Source of the DNA: Zingiber officinale
Lineage: Eukaryota > Streptophyta > Magnoliopsida > Zingiberales > Zingiberaceae
Length of the DNA: 64,000 nucleotides
NCBI RefSeq assembly: GCF_018446385.1
Contig: NC_056000.1
Span: 50,066,722-50,130,721, forward strand
Reading direction: 5' to 3'
Shown: in pieces, positions 32,068 to 44,039 of the stretch
Layout of the letters: each line of letters opens with the position of its first letter
How positions within the stretch are numbered: position 1 is the stretch's first letter
Made by a program: the position numbers and the translations under genes
Notes under the pieces: generated by a model
Seen by the model: only the letters and a program-made list of their open reading frames with translations
What the model was told of the DNA's origin: nothing
The model's database searches: none

Positions 32068-32803
32068 TGTTGGTTCCGGTATCTTCCGGAGTGCGCAAAC
32101 TGATATTGATCGTCGAGGCTAGTGTTCGACACTATCTCCGTAAACGATATTGCTCCGCTATGGTGCTAACGGATAGCAACAATTCGTTCCCAAGATACAA
32201 CGACGAACGTCTCGGAATCGTAGCACTCCGAATTCCGAGACCAGTGAACCTTCTCATAGGCTATTTGGACTCTTTATGCACAAGATGAGATGAATGCTCA
32301 AGAGAGAGTAGATTAGATGAATTCGATGATTCGAATGAATTTTCCAGCATCTGGAGGGTTCTATTGGATGTGTTCTTTGGGCTGGGTGTGTACGTGCGAA
32401 GTGCAAAGTGCGCCTACAAAGCACCCATTGCGCACGTGGCGGGTGGCGGGCTCACAGCCTGCTCGCCCCTGAGAAGAGAGCACCTGGTCTTTTTCTGAGT
32501 TAACTCCATTAACACAGCATCATTAATAAGCAAAGAATGCACATCGAAAATTTCCAATGTGGGACTATTCTCCCATGTATTTCCTTATATATCATTAATG
32601 AGTAATTAATATTTATTTGGGCCGACTTTAAATAATTAATTTCTCATTCACCTTTAATCGATTTTGAGCAAATTAATAGTCTAAATCTATCTACGCGAAA
32701 CGTAGATTTCAATTTTGAAGTCAATTATGACTTCTATCTATTGATGGCATTCCGATTTTTCCATAAAACCGATATTGGTCCATTAAGGCTCCAATATCCA
32801 ACA
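32068..32803 (-). repeat. R8 left LTR (3' LTR in element sense), shortened
   Basis: 736 bp, TGTTGGTTCC to CCAACA. It aligns to 37278-38457 at both ends but lacks two internal stretches. Confidence 0.88.
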
Positions 32804-35800
32804 ATCTCCCACATAAATGGAAATTAATGCAATGCGTGTATGCATGCTGACACTTTACAATAGTCCAATCGATAAGTCACTGCATCGGGAGAGGTAGCTT
32901 GTGGCTTTGAACCTTCCGTAGTGGAATGCTATCGAGTATACTAAGCTGCGCAGTGAACGTGATGTCTTGAACTGCTTAGCTGTTGGTGTATACTAAGACA
33001 ACAACACCCACACAGAGACCTATCTCACCTACTTTAGGTTCTCATGGTTGGTTCCGTTTCGGCCATGGACACCATCTTGGATTCATGAGTGTTTCATTGA
33101 AGCGGCCTATCTTCACACTCATATAGGTGACACTTCTATCAGGAGTATCCTACCATACTCTACCTTATAAGGTATAGAAGTCACTACATGAGGTAGGATA
33201 GCACAAATTCATCCTAGGATTGGGATAGAGATAAAATATCTCATGTGCTGTAACACAACTTCTGTAACTTTATTGTCCCTTTAAACTAAGATCTTGGGAT
33301 CTCCAGTCAACAAGGTTGGGTTACCACTACAGTCGTTTTTAGTTGTAGATTTTTAATCCCAATCCTCTTGATGAGCAGTATACTTGATCTCGACTCAACC
33401 CTTTCGTAAGAGGATCTGCCAAATTATCTTTGGACTTAACATAGTCGATTGCAATCACTTCATTCGAGATCAACTGCCTAATGGTATTATGTCTACGATG
33501 TATATGTCGTGACTTCCCATTGTACATATTACTTTGTGCCCTTCCAATCGTCGATTGACTATCACAGTGGATCAGTACGGCAGACACAGGTTTCGTCCAG
33601 CTCGGAATATCTTCCAAGAAATTTCGCAGTCATTCAGCTTCCTCAGCTGCTTTGTCTAGTGCTATAAACTCGGATTCCATAGTTGACCGAGCAATGCACG
33701 TCTGCTTAGTGGATTTCCAATATACTACTCCCCCACCGATCGTGAAAACATATCCACTAGTGGATTTGGAGTCTTTTGTATCTGATATCCAATTAGCATC
33801 ACAATATCCCTCCAGCACAACGGGATATTTTCCATAATGTAATCCATAGTTCATAGTATATTTCAAATATCTAAGAACTCGCATCAATGCTTTCCAATGG
33901 GTGTCATTTGGATTACTCGTAAAACGACTCAGCTTGTTGACCGCATAAGCAATATCCGGACGTGTGCAGTTTGTGAGATACATCAAACTGCCTATTATTC
34001 GAGAATATTCCAACTGCGATAAGGTCTCACCATGGTTTTTCGCTAAGTGTTAACTTAGATTCATAGGTATTTTTACTGTAGAGAGATTATACGCATTGAA
34101 TCTTTTCAATACTAACTCTACATAATGGGATTATGTTAGAACTATCCCTTCTGATGTCCTGAGAATTTTAATTCCCAATATAACATCTGCTTGACCCATA
34201 TCTTTCATATCAAAATTTTTTGTCAACATTTTCTTTGTAGTCATGATTATATCATAATTACTGCCCATTATCAGCATGTCATCTACGTATAGACAGATGA
34301 TTAGATAACCTTTAGGTGTGTCTTTGACATAAATGCATTTGTCACATTCATTTATTCTGAATTCGTTTGACAGCATTACTTTGTCAAATTTTTCGTGTCA
34401 TTGTTTAGGCGCTTGCTTAAGTCCGTACAACGATTTAACAAGTCGACACACCTTTTTCTCATTTCCTGGAGCCACGAACCCCTCGGGTTGCTCCATATAA
34501 ATTTCTTCTTCCAACTCACCATTTAAGAACGCAGTCTTAACATCCATTTGATGTATTTCAAGGTCATACAGTGCTGCAATGGCTATTAGCACTCGTATGG
34601 ACGTAATCCTTGTCACCGGTGAGTAGGTATCGAAATAATCAAGGCCTTCCTCTTGCTTGTACCCCTTGGCTACAAGTCTGGCCTTATACTTGTCAATTGA
34701 TCCATCAGCTTTATACTTGCGTTTTAGTATCCACTTACAACCTAATGGTTTATTACCAGAAGGAAGGTCTACTAATTCCCAAGTATGATTATTCATGATG
34801 GATTCAATTTCACTATTGACAGCTTCTTTCCACATTGGAGCATCGGGACTAGAGAGAGCTTCACTTAATGTTCTTGGGTCCATTTCCGGCATGAAAGTCA
34901 TGAAATCTGGCCCGAACGATTTCTCAGCTCTAGCCCGTTTGCTACGACGTGGCCCTTCGCTATGATCGTCAATAGTCATTTTATAACAGCTAAGTTCGGC
35001 AACGTCATTTTTGTTTGAACTTCCGTTGTTATCATTTTCAACGTTTCCCTTCTTATTTGAGAATTCATTTTCAAAGAATATTGCATTCCGAGATTCTATG
35101 GTTGTTCCCACATGAATATCAGGAATGTCTGATTTGTGAACTAGGAAACGATATGCACTACTATTATGAGCATATCCGACAAATACCGCATCGAACGTTT
35201 TAGGTCCGATCTTTACTTGTTTTGGTTTAGGTACTTCGACCTTTGCCAAGCACCCCCACACTTTCAGGTATTTGTATGATGGCTTGCAACCTTTCCATAG
35301 CTCGTATGGAGTTTTATCACTTTTCTTATGAGGGATCTTGTTGAGAATGTGATTTGTCGATAATATTGCTTCCCCCCACAAGTTTTGAGGTAAGCCTGAA
35401 TTTATCAACAAGGCATTCATCATCTCTTTTAGTGTCTGATTTTTACATTCAGCAACACCATTCGATTGAGGTGAGTAAGGCGCCGCCGTTGTTTGATGGA
35501 TAATGCCAGAATCTGAACAAAATTAATCAAACGGTGCACCATATTCTCCACCTCTATCGCTACGAATTATTTTAATTCGTTTGTCAAGTTGATTTTCAAC
35601 TTCTGTTTTATAGGTTCTGAATGCCTCTAAGGCTTCGTCTTTACTTCTTAAAAGAAAGACATAACAGAACCTCGTGCAGTCATCGATAAATGTAATGAAA
35701 TACTTTTTACCTCCTCTAGTTTGCACAAATTTCAAATCACATAGATCACTATGTATTAATTCTAGAGGAGTCGTTGACCTTTCCACCGAATGGAAATGTA

Positions 35801-37277
35801 GTTTCGTCATTTTAGCCTCCACACACACTTCACATTTGTGTGTTTCGTCAAGATTGACGTTCGGTAATAAATTTAGTTTGACGAGACGTTTCAGAGTATT
35901 ATTATGTACATGTCCGAGTCGATCATGCCACAAATTAAAACACTCAACCGCATAGCTGGAAGCAATTATTTTATTACCATCAAATTTTCGGAGTACAGTC
36001 ATTACAACCATTTTGAATAGACTTTATTCTAAGTACCCCTTTCCTACGAAGACACCATTCTTCGTAAGGACAAAGTTGTTGGACTGGAACACTAGTCTAA
36101 ACCCGACCTTAACAAGTGCCGATCCAGAAACTAGGTTCTTTCTGATGTCGGGAACATAGAGCACATCAATCAGAGTTAGCTCATTTCCAGACGTTGTCTT
36201 CAGAACAACTTTTCTGAGTCCGACTATCAGAGATGTCGTGGAATTGCCCATATAGAGCTTCCTTCCATTTATCGGAGTATACTTGGAGAACATCGCTTTA
36301 TCTGAACAGATATGACGAGTTGCTCCAGTATCGACCCACCACTACTTCGGGTTATCCTCCACTGTATTGGATTCAAACACGACCGCAGTGAGATCCAAGT
36401 CCTCAAGAGAGGTTGTGACGTGGTTTGCAACATCTTTTGGCCCCTTGGTCAGCTTCTTCGGGCGTCTGCAGTCCTTGGACATGTGTCCTGACTTTCCACA
36501 GTTGTAGCAAGAGCCCTTGAACTTCTTTACTTGAGCCTTCTTCTTGAACTGCTTTGGCTTTTTGACGTTTGGCTCGACCAGGTTGGACATTTCGTCAATA
36601 GTTCGCTTGGTTCCTCTAGAGTCGGATAATTTTCGATTATCCTCCTCTATTCTTAGCCTCAGGATCAGGTCTTCTAGTCTCATCTCCTTTTGCTTGTGCT
36701 TGAGGTAATTCTTGAAGTCCTTCCATGACGGAGGGAGCTTCTCAATTACTGCAGCTACTGCGAATGACTCATTCAGCTTCATGCCTTCGGCGTCCAGATC
36801 ATGCAGTATTAATTGCATATCTTGGACCTGAGCTGAGACGCTTTTAGAGTCCATCATCTTGAAATCCAGAAACCGACCGACGATGAATTTCTTCAATCCG
36901 GCATTTTCGATCTTGTATTTCTTCTCAAGTGATTCCCATAAAGATTTCGCCGTCTCCAATGAATAATACACGTTATACAGCGTGTTGTCCGAGGCGTTGA
37001 GAATATAGTTGCGGCACAGGAAATCTCCATGTGACCATGCATCGCTGGCAGCCTTACTACCTTCCGAAGCGGCTGGCGAGTTTTCCTGTAAAAACCGTAC
37101 AACGTTTAGCGTCGTTAGATAAAACAGCATCTTCTGCTGCCATCTTTTGAAGTCGGCTCCGGTGAATTTCTCCGACTTTTCTCCGTGCGGAATTGATGTT
37201 GGCGGAATGGCGGTCGGAACGACCGTCAGAACGTCGTTGGAAGTAGTCATATCAGTTTGCATAATATCGTTTACGAC

Positions 37278-38457
37278 TGTTGGTTCTGGTATCTCCCGGA
37301 GTGCGCAAACTGATATTGATCGTCGAGGCTAGTGTTCGACACTATCTCCGTAAACGATATTGCTCCGCTATGGTGCTAACGGATAACAACAATTCATTCC
37401 CAAGATACAACGACGAACGTCTCAGAATCGTAGCACTCCGAATTCCGAGACCAGCGAACCTTCTCGTAGGCTATTTGGACTCTTTATGCACAAGATGAGA
37501 TGAATGCTTAAGAGAGAGTAGATTAGATGAATTCGATGATTCGAATGAATTTTCCAGCATCTGGAGGGTTCTATTTATACCAAATGAAACGGTTGAATGC
37601 CTTTTTGGGTGAGTGGATGTGTTCTTTGGGCTGGATCGATCTAGATCGTCCATTCTGAAGAGTTATAACCCTTCACATATCCCACTTTAATCTCATCCAT
37701 TAGATCTGAAGAGTTGTGACTCTCAGATCTCGCCTATTGTCATCAGCCATCGGATCTGAATCTACTGATCCATTCGATTTAACGCTTCAGATCAAGTCTC
37801 ATCCCAAGTGGTCAGATCGTGACTCTTCGCGATCCAACGCTCTAGATCACATCACCGGCGATCCATCACACCTCTTTGATCAACGGTAGCCATCCGTTTG
37901 TCCCAATCAACAGTCCAGTCATCTCTTCTTGCCCACGTAGATGCCACATAGGCATTGCCATGTCAGATACGATACGTCACCCGAGTGCCACGTAGACACT
38001 GCAATGTCATCTGGAGGATAAATTTAAGCTCCTCCATGCGTACGTGCGAAGTGTAAAGTGCACCTACAAAGCGCCCATTGTGCACATGGCGGGTGGCGGG
38101 CTCACAAGTGCGAGCAGGAGCCCTGAGAAGAGAGCACCTGGTCTTTTTCTGAGTTAACTCCATTAACACAGCATCATTAATAAGCAAAGAATGCGCATCG
38201 AAAATTTCCGATGTGGGACTATTCTCCCATGCATTTCCTTATATATCATTAATGAGTAATTAATATTTATTTGAGCCGACTTTAAACAATTAATTTCTCA
38301 TTCACCTTTAATCGGTTTTGAGCAAATTAATAGTCTAAATCTATCTACGCGAAACGTATATTTCAATTTTGAAGTCAATTATGACTTCTATCTATTGATG
38401 GCATTCCGATTTTTCCATAAAACCGATATTGGTCCATTAAGGCTCCAATATCCAATA
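37278..38457 (-). repeat. R8 right LTR (5' LTR in element sense)
   Basis: 1,180 bp, TGTTGGTTCTGG to CCAATA. A minus-strand TATAAATA box lies at 37572-37579. Confidence 0.88.
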
Positions 38458-38462
38458 GGTTG

Positions 38463-39023
38463 TTGCGCTGACTGATTGTAGACTGTGCTCCGCTTTGTAA
38501 AACAAGCAACGTCAGTGCTGAAGTAGGGAAGGAATCCCTGACGTTGACCCTCCGAGCGCAAGTCAGTCATCGGAACAGTGGAAGAAAGTAGAGTAACAGT
38601 AGCACTAGTGCAAACAGTGAATAATACGTACCTCCGTTGGTGCTTGGACTCCCTTAATATAAAGTCCTAGTGGGCGATGTGCATGTTTCTCGAGGCATGG
38701 ACACATTCTCCATTGTGTCCTATGAAAGGACCTGTCAGGAAAGTGCCTTTGACACTATCTTAACAGGGCATGTATAACTCTGACAAGATAGTAGAAGATT
38801 ATGTCGTACGATCTGCCTGTTGATCATGCCTCGTGTCAATGGCACTATCTCCCAAAAGGATATCAAGAGATATAACAATGGTACCCCGCTCGACCGGGAT
38901 CGGATACTGATTGTCCTGACCGATCGTTGTAGTCGACCTTCGCTCGGACAATGTAGGCGAGCCTTTTGACACCCTGGCATTGACCACCTTGACCCGCGTC
39001 GGACCCCCTTTATCGTCGCATCA
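38463..39023 (-). repeat. R7 left LTR, main part (first 30 bp at 32038-32067)
   Basis: R8 split this LTR 30 bp from its edge. The remainder (TTGCGCTGACTG...GCATCA) matches 47930-48731 but is shorter. The element's purine tract follows at 39024. Confidence 0.75.
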
Positions 39024-39768
39024 CAAGCCTCCCCCTCAAGTCTAGTCGAATGAGGCTGCATGTCCGACTGACTAAACAAGTAGCATCCTCGATGGCTTCT
39101 ATGCTCGATCCGATCATCTATGCTCCCGAGTTTTTGATCGGATCACATGTCTTCGTCGTTCGGCTTCCTTTCGCTTGTTTGGGTTTGTAGCTACCGTTCA
39201 TATCATACCTCCCAAAGCAGATGGTGAATTGGTCGCTCGGCTGTGTGATAACCCACTCTCTATGTCGATCATGGGTGACAACACTTAGCGAAATTTCTCC
39301 TTTCCCTATGCTCTCTCGGATGAGCACCCTTTCATTAATGTCATCCAAATAACTTGAAAATTGTGCAAATCTCCGATCATTATGGCCGAGCACACGACCA
39401 TACCTTTGAAATAAGCCTCATTAATGTCTTTCAATACCTGAACGTCACGTGCCCCACTTTTTGCCTCCGCACGTTTAACGTGATAAGTGGATATTCGCTA
39501 ACGATGTGACAAGCGTCTTTTCAAATTCTACGGTCGGATCTTCTCCTAATTTTTCAAACCCTGGATCGGACGACTCAGGGCGATCGATCGCGAGGTTTAT
39601 AAACCTTACTTCGTGTTGTCGTCGTCTTCATTCCTTGCGCTTTCGCCTTCGCCTCTTCTCTGCAACACTTCATCTCTTCTTCTTCTCCAGCGATCATTTT
39701 CTGTAAGTGTCTTCGCTCTTTCCTCATCTGAATCCGTTTGTTGCTCCTTCTTGAATCCTTATTTTTCG

Positions 39769-42750
39769 ATGGCAAGTTCTTCGCAACCCCCCGTCCCCGT
39801 CCCTGGGCTCTGATATACTTCCACCGAGTCCAGGTTTGATGAGGACAACATTGAAAATATGAAATCTGCCAACCATTTTTCCTCTAATTACCAAGTTGTC
39901 ATTTCATCTACTTACGATTAGTCACACGAACCACCAGCGAGTTTTCTGTGTTTTGTTTAAAGATCAATTCACCACCGTTCATCCCTTTTTTTTGTTGTAT
40001 GTAAATACTTTCATATTTTCCTTAATCAGCTATTGTCGAACTCCTTTAGACTGCTGTGTCTGGGCCTGCCCGAGTGGGTTCGATCTTTTTTGATAAAATG
40101 TCATTCTCCAATGAGTATTGGAGAGAACACTACTTCTTTCTTCATTTTCCTGAGTGGCCAGAATTCCTGACCGGTTGACAGATGGAAATGATGAATCCTC
40201 CATCGCTTGGGAAGTACAAAAGCCGATCGGACTTTCTCCAAGCAGTTTCCTGTTTAGCCGGTTAGAAGTATCATATTCACCAATTGCTGTTGGAGGGCAT
40301 CCTTTACGTGTTTGGCTTGAGCCTGATCCGCACGTAGCTTCCGTCCAGCCTAGGTATGCCCTTTCTTTTCTTCATTTTTGAATCTAACTAATTTTGCCTT
40401 CTTTTTTGCAACCCATATCATGTTGAGGGCACGTCTGGTCATCAAGAGCAGGCTTGTAGACGCCGAGATCAATGCCGAAGTAGTGGCCGAACCGGAGAGT
40501 CGAGGCCTATAGACGGTCGGCTCCCACCAAGATCCACTCGGCGACACCGAAGGAATGCAAGTGTTCTCCACAATTGTATGATATTGTCCCCTCATGGTTT
40601 TGCTCTTGGGCTTTCCCCTAAAGGCCTCATATCAATAGAGATATCTTTTCTCTTATAAACCCATGATCTTTCCCATGTGTTTTCAATATAGGACTATGTT
40701 TGTAACCTTGCAACCCCAACAATCCCCCCTCAAACAAAGGACCATGTCAATGGAGATATCTTTTCTCTTATAAACTCATGATCTTTTCCATGTGTTTTCA
40801 ATATGAGACTATATTTGCAACCTTGCAACCTCAACAATCCCCCCCTCAAACAAAGGACCACAAGCTTTCCACGTCTGATCCTCAACCCATCAGGTCTTCC
40901 TACCCCTCGGTCCACCCAACCTACTAAGACTTCCTTGCCTAGCCGCAACTAGGACTTCCTGCCTGGTGTATGGTCCTCTTGATCCAAACATAAGAACCCC
41001 CACTTTCTTTGTTCGAGGTCAATATTGTACCCACATGATTCAATCAGACCATATCTCTTGTGCACAGTCGGCGGTTAAACCTTTTGGTAGTCCGGACTCT
41101 GATACCAATTGTTTGATCGAAAAGAATTTAGATATTTCCACAATGGTATGATATAATCCACTTTGGGCATAAATACTCATGGTTTTGCTCTTGGGCTCTC
41201 CCCAAAAGGTCTCATGTCAATGGAGATATCTTTTTTCTTATAAATCCATGATCTTTCCCATATGTTTTCAATATGAGACTATGTTTTCAATATGAGACTA
41301 TGTTTGCAACCTTACAACCCCAACAGCAAATGCCGGCTAGTGAGGGTGGAAGAAGTCAGACTGCGGCTAGTGATGCAATGGCCGCTACAACAGACCTTCC
41401 TCTCAAACAACCCTCGATGCTGCCGATCGTGATGGCTTCTGAGTCGACCACTTCTAGCGAACCCTAGCAACGACACAAGAGGCGCTGCGTGCAAGTGTCC
41501 TCCTGCTCTCCCACTTCCTCTCTACAAACTCCAGCCCAAGCCGGTCCACGACCATCCTCCGAGTGGGGCAAGACATCTATGCCTGTTCTTCTTGAGCAAG
41601 GAGCCGCAACACTCCACATCTCACTATCATCTGACCGGACACCGTCATTGTCCGGGCTACCGTTGGGGACAATTTGTGCACTACCGGTCGCCTTCATGTA
41701 GCCCCAATTCTTGTCAGCGGACCAAGTGTCCCGCATCCGACCGACCTCAATGCCCAGTCTACTGGCAGAGCTACCTCAGAACCCTCTGGTCTGAGCGTCC
41801 AGAGACAAATAACGACAATTATGCATTTGCTGTCCGAGGAGTGGCGTAATCCGGACGACATTGAATCCCGCACCCCGAGAACCATATACGGATCCAAGGG
41901 CCGCTCGCACAAATATGAGCCGATGTCCGAGCCCGTGCGGCAGTCATCTCTTCCGGGGAGCTCGCGAACAACCATACCTAGATGCCCACTAGGGTATGTA
42001 TATTGCCTTTGTGCTTACTTCCTTTTATCTGCTCGGCCCTTACTATTTTTCAATTGCTGCAGTACTGGGTTGAGAGTCTGGTCATGTGCTAGAGGCTTGC
42101 CTTTTTGGAACATGAAGTCTAATAGATGTATGCTCCGAGCGGTTAGTCAGCGGCTTCTGAGGCATGCTTGGAGCAGCTGACTAGCAAGGTAACCCAATTA
42201 AAGGCTGATTTGCAAAAGAGTGTCGAGCTACTAGAGGCAGAGAGGGGCAAGAGCACTAAGCAGGCTTCAGAACTGGCAAGACTCAATAATCAGGCCAACT
42301 CTTTTGAGGTGAAGATCCATTCAGCCAATACCAGGAAGCTTTGAGCCATTGAGGGCATAAAGATCAACAACAAAGAGGCTAAGATCCTGACTCAAAATTT
42401 GAAGGAAGCAAAGACAACTCTAAAGCCGAGCGGGAGAGCCGATCCGCTGAGCAAGCAGCTGACTACTTTGAAGGCAGAGCTGGAGGCTTCCCGAACAGCA
42501 TTGGAAGTTCATCAAGGCACCGAGTCAAGCCGATTAGAGATTCTGAAGCGAGACTACCTCCTCTCTGACCCTTTCAATGACCATCTCACTGATAGGGTGC
42601 TCCGCCTCTTTAACCTCACCATTGATAGGATGCTCGACCAATTGAAGGGCGGTGGCTATATCCCGACCACATTGACCTACAAGGTAAGGTCATCAGTTGG
42701 GACAAGCTGACCGAGTCGCTGCCCGATGATGTGCTGGACTACCTTTAGTG
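39769..42750 (+). mobile_element. R7 antisense ORF region, degraded, interrupted by R9
   Basis: Starts MASSSQPPVPVPG, followed by traces such as 'HEPPASFLCF' and 'NSFRLLC' in the order seen in R6's antisense ORF. The last part (42180-42750) is a coiled coil whose end ('SDPFNDHLTDRVLRLFNLTI') matches R6's C-terminal module in position and style. There are many breaks. A TATAAA at 39598-39603 precedes it. Confidence 0.6.
40562..41325 (-). mobile_element. R9: TRIM-like miniature LTR element
   Basis: 764 bp with terminal repeats 40562-40721 (shortened) and 41110-41325 (216 bp, TGTTTGATCG to CCCCAACA). On minus, TGGTATCAGAG lies beside the right repeat (primer site) and a GAGGGGGGAT purine tract beside the left one. 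Flanks GCAAG/GCAAA are a probable target duplication. It has no coding capacity. A stretch of about 100 bp (terminal-repeat end plus purine tract) is duplicated in tandem at 40745-40857. I see no 5S-rRNA-like box, so it is not a clear Cassandra. Confidence 0.75.
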
Positions 42751-43214
42751 AACCGCCCCCTGCGAAGCTCGCCTCCTTTTGTACTGCCCTTTGCTAACTT
42801 GTAAAAATTTTCTAAGTTTTAATGCATGATCGCCCGTTCGACGTATCTTTGTTTATTTGATTCTGTATTTCATTATGCATCGTCGTTCGACGTTTCTTTG
42901 CTTTGTTGGTTGTCACACTTGTTTATGCATTCTTCGTCGCTCAGCTCAAGTAGGACTACGAACCACTTACCATGTTACAAAACTTTCTAAGTGTGGTTCC
43001 ATGTCGTCCCGATCGTTGATGTAACCAGTTGCTGGGATGCCCGAGCGATCACTTTAACGTTACCGAATAGCCTTATTTTAGTGAAAATTGTTGCTTTTTG
43101 GAGCAGCACGTTTTCTGGACAACCTTATTCTCGGCTTATATATTCGTCGATCCTCTTCATTTGTCATAGACTTGGTTTTAGAGCGGTCGATCAACCATTA
43201 TTCGTTATAGACTC

Positions 43215-43930
43215 GGGTTTATTGCCACCGCTCGGCTGTTGAAGATGCAGACTTGGGTTTAAAGTTGTCACTCGACTGTTGACGAAGATCGGGGTTTAAA
43301 GTCGTTGCTCGACTATTAATGAAGATCGGGGTTTAAAGTCGTCGCTCGACTGTTGACGAAGACCGGGGTTTAAAGTCTCCGCTCGACTATTGACAAAGAC
43401 TGGGGTTTAAAGTCTCCACTCGACTGTTGACGAAGATCGAGGTTTAAAGTCACCACTCGCCGCTCGATTGTTAATGAAGATCGGGGTTTAAAGTTGCTAT
43501 TCGACTGTTGACGAAGACCGGGGTTTAAAGTCGTCGCTCAACTATTGATGAAGACAGGAGTTTAAAGTCGCCGCTCGACTGTTGACGAAGACAGAGGTTT
43601 AAAGTCGTCGCTCGACTATTGACGAAGATCGGGGTTTAAAGTCGCCGCTCGACTGTTGACGAAGATAGGGGTTTAAAGTCACCACTTGATTGTTGACGAA
43701 GACCGGAACTTAAAGTCGCAGCTTGACTGTTGACGAAGATAATGTTTTAAAGCTGCCACTCGACTATTGATGAAGATGGGGGGTTTAAAGTCGTCACTCG
43801 ACTATTGATGAAGATGGAGGGTTTAAAGTCATCACTCAACTATTGATTGGCGTAGATAAGGGTTTATAGTCGTCGCTCGACTGTTGATTTGCGTAGACAA
43901 GGGTTTATAGTCGCCGCTCGACTTTTAATT
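43215..43930 (+). repeat. 37-bp tandem array in R7
   Basis: About 19 degenerate copies of a unit like GACGAAGATCGGGGTTTAAA-GTCGCCGCTCGACTGTT. It follows the antisense ORF, the same place the arrays hold in R6, but the unit is different; 'TTTATAG/TTTAAAG' and 'CGCTCG' words are shared. Confidence 0.88.
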
Positions 43931-44039
43931 TGGTCGGTTGGCACAAGAGTCTGGAACACTTGGGATTTTTATTCATTCTCTTCCTGCTTCCATAAGACAT
44001 ACACTTATACAATTACGTCTAGATTTATTTGTTGGTATA

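Larger units (their letters stand above)
32068..38457 (-). mobile_element. R8: Ty1/copia retrotransposon, complete in layout, broken
   Basis: Duplication GGTTG on both sides (32063-32067, 38458-38462). Sense is minus: 5' LTR 37278-38457, gag about 36340-37262, protease and integrase about 35430-36340, reverse transcriptase about 34130-35423, RNase H about 33340-34013, purine tract GTGGGAGAT, 3' LTR 32068-32803. Hallmarks: CCHC knuckle CYNCGKSGHMSKDC in gag, [11 protein letters not shown] protease, the H-D-C-C zinc region and [11 protein letters not shown] core in integrase, YVDDM in reverse transcriptase, ADPLTKGL at the end. Domain order (integrase before reverse transcriptase) is that of copia. 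Pol has roughly five breaks. The two LTRs differ in length by about 440 bp. Confidence 0.92.

Noticed and set aside
40562-41325. Cassandra TRIM with a 5S-rRNA-like box
   Set aside because: Size and layout fit, but I see no 5S A/C box sequence in the terminal repeats.
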